Positions 1 to 7,365 of a stretch of 20,946 nucleotides of DNA are shown in pieces. Where the stretch lies: positions 40,538 to 61,483 of the forward strand of contig JAHZFK010000018.1 in the NCBI GenBank assembly GCA_019421385.1. Reading direction: 5' to 3'. Made by a program: the position numbers and the translations under genes. Under the pieces are notes generated by a model. The model saw nothing but the letters and a program-made list of their open reading frames with translations, was not told where the DNA came from and ran no database searches. The DNA comes from Clostridiales bacterium (GTDB lineage Bacteria; Bacillota; Clostridia; Oscillospirales; Butyricicoccaceae). Positions within the stretch are counted from its first letter, which is position 1. Each line of letters opens with the position of its first letter.

Positions 1-56
1 ACGCCCATCAGCAAAAACAAAACAAACATTTGCTGAAAAACCGGCAGCAGTTCCAT
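1..56 (-). CDS. AEC-type permease, N-terminal fragment (cut by window edge)
   Basis: The frame starts with ATG at 56-54 and runs off the left edge, so only 18 full codons are visible. They read MELLPVFQQMFVLFLLMGV, a short polar start followed by a hydrophobic stretch, as at the first membrane helix of auxin-efflux-carrier (AEC) family permeases. A strong ribosome site (AAGGGGGAG) lies about 10 nt upstream at 67-75. The gene follows licT on the same strand but is separated from it by a hairpin. That this is a membrane protein gene start is fairly clear. The AEC family assignment is inference from 18 residues and could be wrong. Confidence 0.5.
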   Translation of the reverse strand, partial: MELLPVFQQMFVLFLLMG

Positions 57-107
57 TTGATCAATTCTCCCCCTTGTCCACCACCGGGACAACTCTGGTC
101 ACATTAG

Positions 108-134
108 AAGAGAGACGCATATCACGTCTCTCTT
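108..134 (-). terminator. Hairpin after licT, likely terminator of the sugar operon
   Basis: AAGAGAGACG (108-117) and its perfect complement (125-134) form a 10-bp stem with a 7-nt loop, starting six bases beyond the licT stop codon. The U-tract in the minus direction is weak (only TCTTCT-like). The plus-direction tail is more T-rich, so it could also stop transcription entering from the left. The position between licT and the next gene supports an operon end. Confidence 0.5.
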
Positions 135-139
135 GTTTC

Positions 140-979
140 TTATTTATCACGGGCGGTAAGTCGTGCAACGTGTAGCGCCAGATAGGCTGTTTCCTCATTT
201 GGCAGGAACACATTGTACTTGCGCAGCACAAAGGTGCGTATCTTTTCCGCGCAGGCAGTCGCTTCCGGATACCCCCGCTGCATTTGCCCGAACAGGAAAT
301 CATCCGCGCTGTCCATCAGCTTGCCCGAGAAAAAGCGCTCGGAAAAGAACTGTAGATGACTGATAAAACGCGAAAAGTGAATGCTTTCGCTGTCTATCGT
401 ACAGTGCATACTGTAAGTGACGATATTCGTGATCTCGCCGATCAGGCGGGCGGCCTGCATCGCGTCATAGCCCGCAGCCGAGTCCTGCCGCGCATTGACA
501 ATGTGAAACGCAATGTTACCCGCCTCTTCCTCGGGCAACGGCACATGCAGCAGCTCCTGCGCGCGCTGCAAGCCGCGTACACCGACCTCGTACTCCTTCC
601 GGTAAAAATGCTTGATCTCCCAAAACACCCGGTTGGTCACTACGAGCCCTTTCTGCTGCCGCTCGACCGCAAAGTGCATATGGTCGGTCAGCATCAGGTA
701 GATATGCGGCGACAGACGCACCTGCAGCGTCTCCTCCGCATCCCGCACGATCTCCTGTGTCAGATCAAGATACTCCGGCGGAATGGAGGAAAACAATTCG
801 ATCATCGGCTGCGCGTCCGGGTTGGACAGCGGGATAAACACGCGGTCGGACGGCTGCCGGTCGATCTCCTGCCCGGGCTTGCGCCCGTAACCGATACCCT
901 TACCCAGCAGGATGGATTCTTCGCCGCCCTCGTCCTGCACCAGCACAACACTGCTGTTCAGCACCTTGCAGATCTGCAT
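140..979 (-). CDS. licT: BglG/LicT-family transcription antiterminator
   Basis: This is an RNA-binding antiterminator of 279 residues, the normal length for LicT/BglG. Residues 1-55 form the co-antiterminator (CAT) RNA-binding domain, followed by two PTS regulation domains. The four histidines phosphorylated in the family are in place: H100 and H159 in PRD1, H208 and H270 in PRD2. In the family, phosphorylation by the EII permease and by HPr sets its activity, so it is active when beta-glucoside is present and preferred sugars are absent. The ATG at 979 is chosen because GGAAGGGGGG lies just upstream; a TTG 12 codons earlier lies next to the previous stop codon and lacks such a site. The gene is last in the operon and should act on the RAT at 4467-4495, which also controls its own expression. 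Function is confident; substrate specificity is inferred from neighbours. Confidence 0.93.
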   Translation of the reverse strand: MQICKVLNSSVVLVQDEGGEESILLGKGIGYGRKPGQEIDRQPSDRVFIPLSNPDAQPMIELFSSIPPEYLDLTQEIVRDAEETLQVRLSPHIYLMLTDHMHFAVERQQKGLVVTNRVFWEIKHFYRKEYEVGVRGLQRAQELLHVPLPEEEAGNIAFHIVNARQDSAAGYDAMQAARLIGEITNIVTYSMHCTIDSESIHFSRFISHLQFFSERFFSGKLMDSADDFLFGQMQRGYPEATACAEKIRTFVLRKYNVFLPNEETAYLALHVARLTARDK

Positions 980-1015
980 CTGTTTCCCCCCTTCCGATCT
1001 TTTCATGCAATCCAA

Positions 1016-2470
1016 TCAGGTCAGATCCGCACCATTGGTGGCAATCACCTTTTTGTACCACGCAAAGCTGTCCTTGCGGGAACGCTTAAGCGTACCGTTG
1101 CCCATATCGTCCTGATCGACATAGATAAAGCCATAGCGTTTGCTCATCTGATTGGTCGAAGCCGAGATCAGGTCAATCGGTGCCCAGCTGGTGTAGCCCC
1201 ACATCTCAACTCCTTCGTCAATTGCCTTGCCCATTTCACTGATATGCTGACGGAAATACTCGATACGATACGGGTCATGGATCGAACCGTCTGCTTCCAC
1301 GGTATCCTTGGCGCCGACACCGTTCTCCACCACCATCAGCGGCAGGCGGTAGCGATCGTACAACTCGATCAGGCTGTACCGCAGGCCCTTCGGGTCGATC
1401 TGCCAGCCCCAGTCGCTAGTGGGAAGATAGGGGTTCTTAACGCCCAGCACCGTGTTGCCCGGCGTGCGTTCCGCGTTCGGGTCGACCGATTCGGTCATTG
1501 TCATATAGTAGCTGCACGAAACAAAATCCACGCAGCCCGCCTTGAGGATCTCGGCGTCTCCCGGTTCCGTATGCAGCACGATGCCCTTGCGCTCGAACAT
1601 CTTAAGGATCAGGCGCGGATATTCGCCCCAAACGTGCACATCGGCGTAGAACAGATTTTCCAGCGTCTTGGCCTGCGTCGCAAGCTCATCATCCGGTGCA
1701 CAGGTACGAGAATAGGTCGTCAGCTTGGTCAGCATGCAGCCCACCTTGCTGCCCGGAATGATCTCGTGGCAGTCCTTGACGACCAGCGCACTCGCTACCA
1801 GCTGATGGTGCAGCGCCTGATAGCAGGTCTCCAGCAGCTTGTCCTCGGGCACGCGGCTCGGGATAATGCCCGCCGTGGTAAACGGATGGCGGATGATGCT
1901 GTCCACCTCGTTGAACGTCAGCCAATACTTGACCAGGTCCTTGTACCGCACAAAGCACACATGGCAGAAGCCCGTAAAGCAATCAATCACGCGGCGGTCG
2001 ACCCAGCCGTTATACTTGGTCGCCAACGCAAGCGGCATTTCATAATGCGACAGCGTGACCAGCGGCTCGATGCCCAGACGGCGCATCTCGGTGAACAAGT
2101 CGGCATAGAACTGCAAGCCTTTTTCGTTCGGCTCGGTTTCTTCGCCGGTCGGGAAAATGCGCGTCCATGCGATGGACACGCGCAGCATGGTAAAGCCCAT
2201 CTCGGCGAACAACGCGAGATCTTCCTTATAACGATGGTAAAAATCAATACCGCGACGCTTCGGATAATAGGTATCATCCTTACTCTGCATCGCCTGCTCG
2301 ATCAGTTCATCATTGATCGTCATGTGCGCCTTATAATCCTTGACGTCGGTATTGGGCTTATAGGTCGCCACATCTGCGACGCTCGGCCCCTTGCCGTCCA
2401 CATTCCACGCGCCTTCTACCTGATTGGCGGCCAAAGCGCCGCCCCAAAAAAATCCCTGCGGAAAGCTCAT
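1016..2470 (-). CDS. 6-phospho-beta-glucosidase, glycoside hydrolase family 1
   Basis: The enzyme hydrolyses 6-phospho-beta-glucosides delivered by the PTS to glucose-6-phosphate and the aglycone in the cytoplasm. The 484-residue protein has the full GH1 length. It begins with the family's N-terminal signature (FPQGFFWGGALAANQVEGAW). The acid/base glutamate is E188 in TFNEVD and the nucleophile is E382 in VVENGVGA. The C-terminal SKRYGFIYVD segment contains the lysine and tyrosine that bind the 6-phosphate in phospho-glucosidases, which separates it from plain beta-glucosidases. Its ATG overlaps the bglP stop codon as ATGA, which suggests translational coupling, with GGAGGCAG as ribosome site. 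licT follows 36 nt downstream. BglA and BglH are possible names and cannot be told apart here. Confidence 0.94.
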   Translation of the reverse strand: MSFPQGFFWGGALAANQVEGAWNVDGKGPSVADVATYKPNTDVKDYKAHMTINDELIEQAMQSKDDTYYPKRRGIDFYHRYKEDLALFAEMGFTMLRVSIAWTRIFPTGEETEPNEKGLQFYADLFTEMRRLGIEPLVTLSHYEMPLALATKYNGWVDRRVIDCFTGFCHVCFVRYKDLVKYWLTFNEVDSIIRHPFTTAGIIPSRVPEDKLLETCYQALHHQLVASALVVKDCHEIIPGSKVGCMLTKLTTYSRTCAPDDELATQAKTLENLFYADVHVWGEYPRLILKMFERKGIVLHTEPGDAEILKAGCVDFVSCSYYMTMTESVDPNAERTPGNTVLGVKNPYLPTSDWGWQIDPKGLRYSLIELYDRYRLPLMVVENGVGAKDTVEADGSIHDPYRIEYFRQHISEMGKAIDEGVEMWGYTSWAPIDLISASTNQMSKRYGFIYVDQDDMGNGTLKRSRKDSFAWYKKVIATNGADLT

Positions 2471-4341
2471 TCCACTGCCTCCAATTTCATTAGTACCGCG
2501 CCGGGTACAATCGTGCCTTCTGCCGCCGGCTTGACAGCAAATTGATCGCTGTTGGTCACGACGACCGGTGTAGTTACATCGTAGCCCGCCGCCTTGATCG
2601 CGTCAAGGTCGAATTTCATAAGCAGCTGACCCTTTTTCACGGTGTCGCCGCTCTGTACCTGCGGCTCAAAATATTTGCCTTCCAGCTTGACGGTATCCAT
2701 GCCGATGTGCATCAGCAGTTCGACGCCCTGCGATGTGACCATCGAAATCGCGTGCTTGGCTTCAAACACCGATTCGATCCGGCCGTCCGCCGGGGCGTAC
2801 AGCTCACCCTTGATCGGTACGACTGCCATGCCGTCGCCCAAGATCTTCTGCGAAAAGACCGCGTCCTGCACCTCGGTGATCGAAATCGCCTTGCCCTGCA
2901 GCGGGCTGCACAGCACCTCGCCACCGGCCTGCACCGCCGGCTTGGCGGCCTCGGCGACGGCCGGCTGCAAAACCGGCTCAGTTGCAGCTTCATCTTTATA
3001 GAGGATGAGCGTCAGCACAAAGGACGCGATGACCGAAATTGCAAACGCCACGCACGCCCAAATAAAGTTCATACCGTTCGCGGGATCGATGTACATCGGC
3101 ATGCTGGCAATGCCAGGGCCGACTGCGGCAAAGGCTTTAATCTTCATCAGGCCGATAAACAGACCGCCGATAAAGCTGGATGCGACAACTGCGCCCATGA
3201 CCTTTTTATGCTGCAGCGTCACGCCGTACAGCGCAGGCTCCGTGATGCCGAACAGACCGGAGATACCGGCGGAAATCGCGGTCGAGCGCAGGTTTTCATC
3301 CTTGGTCTTAATCGCAACTGCGAGGCACGCGCCGCCCTCAGAGATATTATGTGCCAAGGATGCCGGCAGATACAGCATATCAAATCCCGGGTTGGACAGC
3401 GAGGATACCGCATACGGCACCAACGCCTTGTGCATGCCCAGCGAGATCATAAACGGCAGCACAGCCGCGACAATCGCTACGGCCAGCCAGCCCATGGTGT
3501 TGTACAGTGCCAGGATCGCAGTAGTCAGCAGTGTGCCGATATTGTAGCCAAGAGGGCCAAGCAGCAGCAGACCGACCGGGAAACAAATCGCGAAGCACAG
3601 CAGCGGCACAAAGAATACGCGGATCGCCTTGGGACACCATTTGTTGCTCCAACGCTCGATAAGAGCGAGGAAAATGACGACCAAAATGGCGGGGAATACC
3701 TGACCGGTATAGCCGATATTCTGCAGCGTGATCCCAAAGAACTTTGCGCCGCCTTCCGTTGCAAGCAACGCCGCCGTATTCGGATAGATCATGGGCGCCG
3801 CCGTCGCAACCGCGACCAGACGGTTGCACTGGAACTTGGTTGCCGTGGTAAATGCTACTAAGATCGGCAGATAGTAGAGCGCCGCGTCCGCGACATAGTA
3901 GAACACCTTGTAAATAACGTCGTCAGCCGTCAGCAGGCCGACCGTTGTCAAAATCGTCAACAGCGCCTTCAGGACACCAGCACCGGCGATCGCGGGCACC
4001 AGCGGCTGGAAAATGCCGACCATATAATCCAAAATGATGCCGCCGATGTTCTTTTTGCCCGCCGGTGCGGGGGCTGCGGCTGCCGAAGCGTTGAAAGTGC
4101 CCTGCTTGCACAGTTCGTCATACACCTCGATCACATCGTTGCCGATAACCACCTGACACTGCGGCCCGCTTGCAATGACGCCCATGACGCCCGGGGTCTT
4201 TTTGAGTGCGGCAACATCCGCTTTCGCAGGATCGGCCAGCGTAAAACGCAGTCTGGTAGAGCAGTGCTCCAGCTGCGAAACATTCTTTTCGCCGCCAACC
4301 AGACGCAGCACGTCGGTTGCGGTCTGCTTGTAGTTTTTCAT
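2467..4341 (-). CDS. bglP: Beta-glucoside-specific PTS permease EIIBCA
   Basis: This membrane permease takes up aryl-beta-glucosides and phosphorylates them using phosphate passed from PEP through HPr. It has 624 residues in the order EIIB, EIIC, EIIA. The EIIB phospho-cysteine is C27 in QLEHCSTRLRFTL. A long hydrophobic EIIC with multiple membrane helices runs from about 105 to 465. An Ala/Pro-rich linker is followed by EIIA with its phospho-histidine near H545 in LLMHIGMDTVKL. The ATG at 4341 is preferred because AGGGAGG precedes it at good spacing and because the family begins there; the frame extends upstream only through the leader terminator. It is the first gene of the operon, and its leader carries a RAT and overlapping terminator, so it is controlled by LicT. 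Specificity for beta-glucosides rests on family resemblance and neighbours. Confidence 0.94.
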   Translation of the reverse strand: MKNYKQTATDVLRLVGGEKNVSQLEHCSTRLRFTLADPAKADVAALKKTPGVMGVIASGPQCQVVIGNDVIEVYDELCKQGTFNASAAAAPAPAGKKNIGGIILDYMVGIFQPLVPAIAGAGVLKALLTILTTVGLLTADDVIYKVFYYVADAALYYLPILVAFTTATKFQCNRLVAVATAAPMIYPNTAALLATEGGAKFFGITLQNIGYTGQVFPAILVVIFLALIERWSNKWCPKAIRVFFVPLLCFAICFPVGLLLLGPLGYNIGTLLTTAILALYNTMGWLAVAIVAAVLPFMISLGMHKALVPYAVSSLSNPGFDMLYLPASLAHNISEGGACLAVAIKTKDENLRSTAISAGISGLFGITEPALYGVTLQHKKVMGAVVASSFIGGLFIGLMKIKAFAAVGPGIASMPMYIDPANGMNFIWACVAFAISVIASFVLTLILYKDEAATEPVLQPAVAEAAKPAVQAGGEVLCSPLQGKAISITEVQDAVFSQKILGDGMAVVPIKGELYAPADGRIESVFEAKHAISMVTSQGVELLMHIGMDTVKLEGKYFEPQVQSGDTVKKGQLLMKFDLDAIKAAGYDVTTPVVVTNSDQFAVKPAAEGTIVPGAVLMKLEAVE

Positions 4342-4391
4342 GTGACAAGTGCCTCCCTTTTTCTTGCCTCTTGCCATCTGGCCAAAATGGC

Positions 4392-4470
4392 AAAAGAAAA
4401 AGACCCAACAGAACACGATACACTTTCCATGGTATACTACTACCATAGAAAATCAATGTTCCGTCAGATC
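4392..4470 (-). terminator. LicT-controlled leader terminator of bglP
   Basis: In the minus direction GATCTGACGGAACA (4470-4457) can pair along its length, including several G-U pairs, with TGTTCTGTTGGGTC (4415-4402). This is followed directly by TTTTTCTTTT. Inside the loop a second stem, TTTCTATGGTA with TACCATGGAAA, adds 11 pairs, one of them G-U. The 5' base of the large stem overlaps the 3' end of the RAT. Binding of LicT to the RAT should therefore prevent terminator formation, as in known bgl and lic leaders. Confidence 0.87.
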
Positions 4471-4495
4471 CTGCCTGCATTACCAGTAACATGTC
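4467..4495 (-). promoter_or_regulatory. RAT (ribonucleic antiterminator) for LicT
   Basis: The 29-nt element contains TGTTACTGGTAATGCAGGCA (4491-4472). This matches the known LicT/BglG target core (TGTTACTG, four variable bases, then GCAGGC). It starts about 10 nt after the expected transcription start and overlaps the following terminator by four bases. The layout fits the established mechanism in which bound LicT stabilises the RAT and lets RNA polymerase read into bglP. Confidence 0.87.
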
Positions 4496-4510
4496 TACCA
4501 GAATGGTTTA

Positions 4511-4539
4511 AGTATAGCATGGGTTTTTGTGCACCGCAA
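4511..4539 (-). promoter_or_regulatory. Promoter of the bgl operon
   Basis: The -10 box TATACT (4516-4511) lies 17 bp downstream of TTGCGG (4539-4534), a weak -35 box matching the consensus only in its TTG. Transcription would start near 4504, just before the RAT. A weak -35 box is common where an activator or catabolite control contributes, but I see no clear cre site. Confidence 0.6.
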
Positions 4540-4703
4540 GTGACAGAGCAGCAAAAAAGATTGCATAAGAATTGTATAAAATGTCCAACTCTTTTTACGA
4601 TAATCACGCATACATACACAATTAAGCGATGGTGCTGGGCACGGAATAGTGGTTCCTTATCGTTTTTCTGGAATCATTTCTGATAAATTGAGCCGGTGAT
4701 ACA

Positions 4704-4736
4704 AAAGAAGGAGAGGCCGCAGCCTCTCCTTTCTTT
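4704..4736. terminator. Strong bidirectional terminator
   Basis: AAGGAGAGGC (4708-4717) and its perfect complement (4722-4731) form a 10-bp GC-rich stem with a CGCA loop. The plus side continues TCTTTATCT and the minus side CTTCTTTTG, so it can end transcripts from both directions. On the minus strand it follows a possible 33-residue ORF by about 20 nt. Confidence 0.8.
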
Positions 4737-4749
4737 ATCTGCTTTGACA

Positions 4750-4851
4750 TCACAGCCACACTCTTACGGCAAAGCCGCCTTTGAAAAAGTAGATATTCGT
4801 GTCATGTCCGTCTGGTGGAGCCGAGGGAAACTTAAACCCGCTTTTGAGCAT
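4750..4851 (-). CDS. Possible 33-residue small protein
   Basis: ATG at 4851-4849 is preceded by AAAAGGGAT, an acceptable ribosome site, and the frame ends with TGA at 4752-4750, shortly before the strong terminator at 4704-4736. The product is basic and aromatic (MLKSGFKFPSAPP... ending in GGFAVRVWL) with no domain I recognise. It may be a genuine small gene or the tail of a degraded one, since the DNA upstream has lost its reading frames. The combination of ribosome site, ORF and terminator is the only support. Confidence is low. Confidence 0.3.
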   Translation of the reverse strand: MLKSGFKFPSAPPDGHDTNIYFFKGGFAVRVWL

Positions 4852-4852
4852 T

Positions 4853-5149
4853 TTATCCCTTTTTATTGTGCATTATTTCCTGTTTTTCGGTCTGTTTTTG
4901 CAACTTTTCTTTCCCGTTTTCTCCCTGCTCGTGACGGGTTTTGACAGGTGAAATCTACCTGAAAATCTACCTGAGAGGCGGTTGGCAAAGTGCATAAATT
5001 TCCCGTTTTGCTTTACTGCTCGAAATCGTTCTGCCAACTCTTGTAGATTGCTGGCATCGTTGTAGGCGTCGAAAGAATCATATTCCAACGAAACGTCCCG
5101 CCGCAACTATGGCTTTGCATGATTCAGTGGACATTAAATAGACACCCTG
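4853..5149. other. Degenerate stretch, no convincing gene
   Basis: A minus-strand frame at 4873-5106 begins at TTG directly after an in-frame stop and turns into a basic Lys/Arg/Ser-rich tail, which looks like the broken end of an older gene rather than a working one. An 11-bp direct repeat, AAATCTACCTG, occurs at 4951-4961 and 4963-4973. I recognise no family and no RNA gene. The stretch probably marks a junction between the sugar operon and imported DNA. Confidence 0.4.
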
Positions 5150-6223
5150 TTAAACCATAAAGTCCATGCTGCGGGAGACCGTCGGAAAACGGTCAAAATA
5201 CCGCTTGGGATAGATCTGCAAGTTGGACAGGAATTGATTGAGCAGGCTGGCCTTGTCCGTATCCTTATCCGAGAAGGATAGTAGATCCGCAACATTCCGA
5301 AGATCTTCTTTGCTGTTGTTGAATACGAGATCCGTGCTGAGCCGGTGCTCCACCCCATTTTCATCTGTGTAGGAAACCCATGTCTGTGCTTTGCGAGGAT
5401 CTTTGGAATCGAACATATCGGTGGTATAATCCGTGACTGTTTTGTTGCCATCCGCATCCTCTACGGTAAACGAGTCGAACCGGATGGTGGTGCTATAAGC
5501 ATCTCCGCCCTTTTCATAAAACCACTTAAAATTTTCCGGGGGCGCAATATCCGGGTTGATGATGTAGTGATAATCGGATACAACAAACGGATCGCCGCTC
5601 AGAGCCGTATTAAAATTGTATAGATCGGTTCTGCCCTGCGCCATATAGTCGGGAACCTCAAAAGAGGAACCATACTCCTGTGACACATTCTGAGCGCCTT
5701 CCGTGATGGCAGAAATCGCCGCTTCATTAGCATAATAATAGTCGGAATTGTAATAACTCCAGTTGCGCTGCACATTCATGTCCCCGGTGATATACTGCTC
5801 ACCCTCAGCGTTGTTACGCTGAACGGCAGCCGACAAAATCTTTTCCCGGAACGCATCGTAGAAATTCGCTGCGATTTCTTTCTGCGATGCACTCAGAGGA
5901 CCTGTCGGATTCTCCATGGAGCCAAACATCTCTTTTTTCAGCAGTTTCTCACATTCAGCCTGCAACTCTGTCTCCGACATGGTTCCATCAAAGAACTGGT
6001 CGATACAGTCATCCATGGGGCTGGTCTGCGTTGCTCGATCTCCCTCCAGATAGGCTCTTGCCGCCTCTCCCAATGCGGAAGAGGTGTATGTAGATTTTAC
6101 GGAGACAAAGGAATCCACATTCACCGTTTCCTTGGGAACTGTCGTCAGATCTTTGGTGATGCTCGGAAAGCTGCCATAATCGTTTTTCAACTGCGGGTAG
6201 TTGGATATGTTGATTCCGCCCAT
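5150..6223 (-). CDS. Hypothetical protein, 357 residues, unrecognised family
   Basis: The ATG at 6223 follows AAGGAGAG at good spacing, so the gene is probably real and translated. The product is acidic and soluble with no signal peptide, membrane helix or cysteine cluster. The N-terminal third is Ser/Thr-rich (INISNYPQLKNDYG). A helical middle part holds an unusual tyrosine cluster near residues 153-165 (NWSYYNSDYYYANEAA). The C-terminal half looks beta-rich with many Asp/Thr (FDSFTVEDADGNK). I do not recognise the family and assign no function. The neighbours do not help: degenerate DNA lies downstream and an AT-rich gap upstream. It may be monocistronic, as no same-strand gene lies within 340 bp upstream. 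Confidence 0.75.
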   Translation of the reverse strand: MGGINISNYPQLKNDYGSFPSITKDLTTVPKETVNVDSFVSVKSTYTSSALGEAARAYLEGDRATQTSPMDDCIDQFFDGTMSETELQAECEKLLKKEMFGSMENPTGPLSASQKEIAANFYDAFREKILSAAVQRNNAEGEQYITGDMNVQRNWSYYNSDYYYANEAAISAITEGAQNVSQEYGSSFEVPDYMAQGRTDLYNFNTALSGDPFVVSDYHYIINPDIAPPENFKWFYEKGGDAYSTTIRFDSFTVEDADGNKTVTDYTTDMFDSKDPRKAQTWVSYTDENGVEHRLSTDLVFNNSKEDLRNVADLLSFSDKDTDKASLLNQFLSNLQIYPKRYFDRFPTVSRSMDFMV

Positions 6224-6567
6224 TTTCCTCTCTCCTTGCCAATATCAAATACCATTCCTAGAACAAATATCCTTTGTTATTTTATCGACCATTCGGCGAG
6301 AAAAATTTAGATTGTCCTCGCGATACGATGGGTAGGAATGTGTTGTAGTAGAATAAAGTTGATCTATAGCGTTCAGACCTTTCTGTCGGAGTTGGTGCGG
6401 GAGTTTTATTCTAACAGACGCCTGATCGCTTTGGATCATTTTATGTCTTGAATTTAATCTTACAATTTACGGTTCGTCCTTTTATCACAAATGCAACACG
6501 CTCTTGAGGTTTCTATCTTCGTTCTTTCTAGCTCTAGAGCAATACCGCATAATTCAGCAAAAATGAT
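6224..6567. other. AT-rich intergenic gap, no supported gene
   Basis: A 64-codon minus-strand frame (6245-6439) exists, but it lacks a ribosome site and resembles no family I know. A 10-bp palindrome GCTCTAGAGC sits at 6531-6540. The promoter of the 357-residue protein should lie here, but I cannot point to a convincing -35/-10 pair. The gap separates that gene from the broken end of the phage/ICE-type module. Confidence 0.4.
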
Positions 6568-6834
6568 TTACGTGTAAATTTTGCGTCTGGATGCGCCGCG
6601 GTTTCGCAGTAATACTTCATGTATTGCAAGAAATCGTAACAAAGTACGGGCACAAAATTTCCGCAAAGCGTCGAAGATGCAATTGTTCGGTATTGCCCTA
6701 GACATTTTTATCCTTTCCTCAAGCCCCTGGCAATCGTCCGCCAGTGCCTCGTTCAGTACGTCTCTGTTCGCAAGTGCAGCGAAACCCTCGTTCACTGCGA
6801 TTTCAGTGTTCTCAGTGTTCTTCTTGCCTGACAT
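6568..6834 (-). pseudogene. Truncated phage/ICE-type gene, only N-terminus kept
   Basis: Residues 1-44 (starting MSGKKNTENTEIAV, then FAALANRDVLNEALADD... GLEERIKM) resemble the start of a protein found after the 136-residue protein and the SNF2 helicase in clostridial phage/ICE-type modules. In those relatives the segment ending in RIKI is followed by a Gly-rich region and a much longer body. Here the resemblance stops near base 6703. The frame then continues for about 45 unrelated residues rich in Arg, Cys and Leu and ends at 6568. The start is ATG 6834 with AGCAGGACA upstream. I read this as a deletion or recombination end point. The family memory is approximate, so a genuine short protein is not excluded. 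Confidence 0.55.
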
Positions 6835-6900
6835 AATCAATGTCCTGCTATGAAATGAAATAAGTTGTGGTTATTGCGTTGTTGCAGTGAATCGGTGTTC

Positions 6901-7311
6901 CTACGACTTGCAGATTCCGACCGACACTTTTTCGTAAGTGCTGACGATATCGCCGAGCCACACCGGGCCGTCCTCGCCCATGACTTCCCGCTGCTCCTTG
7001 ATGAAGGATGCGAGTGTATTTGCGTTGACCGTCTCCACGACCAGGCTGCCGTATCCGTTTTCCTTCAGAGTCTGCACCATCTCGTCCTTGCGGACTGACG
7101 TCAGGGATGCGAACAGTCTGCTCTTCAAATAGAACGTAGTGCCGTTGCGAGAGAAGCGGTCAAGTTCGGCTTCTGTCATGGCATCGGAGAGATGCTCGTC
7201 CAGTCCAGCGATCTCCACACCCAGAGCCTTGGTCTGTGCTTTGAGGTCCTTTTTCTGTTCTTGCAGAGACTTGGGCCTGTCAGCCATTTCAAAAATTTGC
7301 GTATTCTCCAT
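6901..7311 (-). CDS. Phage/ICE-type hypothetical protein, 136 residues
   Basis: The ATG at 7311 has an excellent ribosome site, AAAGGAGGT, nine bases upstream. The N-terminal half (residues about 10-50) is a charged helix with coiled-coil character (KSLQEQKKDLKAQTKALG). The C-terminal half contains VVETVNANTLASFIKEQ, a segment I associate with phage-derived proteins next to SNF2-type helicases. A distant relation to Gam-type DNA-end binding proteins is possible because of the coiled coil, but I cannot show it. The gene lies 54 bp after the helicase on the same strand, and the gap holds a hairpin whose 3' arm overlaps the ribosome site, which suggests translational control. The function is unknown. 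Confidence 0.78.
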   Translation of the reverse strand: MENTQIFEMADRPKSLQEQKKDLKAQTKALGVEIAGLDEHLSDAMTEAELDRFSRNGTTFYLKSRLFASLTSVRKDEMVQTLKENGYGSLVVETVNANTLASFIKEQREVMGEDGPVWLGDIVSTYEKVSVGICKS

Positions 7312-7324
7312 CGGTGACTACCTC

Positions 7325-7365
7325 CTTTCACTTGCTACCGAGGAATTCACCTCCCTCCGTGAAAG
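7325..7365 (-). repeat. Inverted repeat over the ribosome site of the 136-residue protein
   Basis: On the minus strand CTTTCAC (7365-7359) pairs perfectly with GTGAAAG (7331-7325), whose last bases are the beginning of the AAAGGAGGT ribosome site. An inner GAGG/CCTC pair (7340-7343 with 7350-7353) can extend the structure. The loop contains a motif that recurs at 9067-9089. The element begins immediately after the helicase stop codon. Confidence 0.5.

Noticed and set aside
356..2545. Very long plus-strand open frame (about 730 codons) opposite the sugar operon
   Set aside because: It lies antisense to licT and the 6-phospho-beta-glucosidase gene, whose motifs are unmistakable. Its composition (His, Arg, Gln, Val rich) is what a shadow of GC-rich genes gives, and it has no ribosome site.
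2542..3861. Long plus-strand frame opposite bglP
   Set aside because: It is antisense to the PTS permease, is rich in Arg and His, and has no domain. It is a shadow frame.
4951..4973. Two adjacent copies of AAATCTACCTG
   Set aside because: There are only two copies with a one-base spacer inside degenerate DNA, too little for an iteron or CRISPR.
6245..6439. 64-codon minus-strand frame in the AT-rich gap
   Set aside because: There is no ribosome site before its ATG, no recognisable motif, and it lies in a region with no other signs of coding.
6531..6540. Palindrome GCTCTAGAGC
   Set aside because: It is a single 10-bp palindrome without a second copy, promoter context or T-run, so chance is likely.
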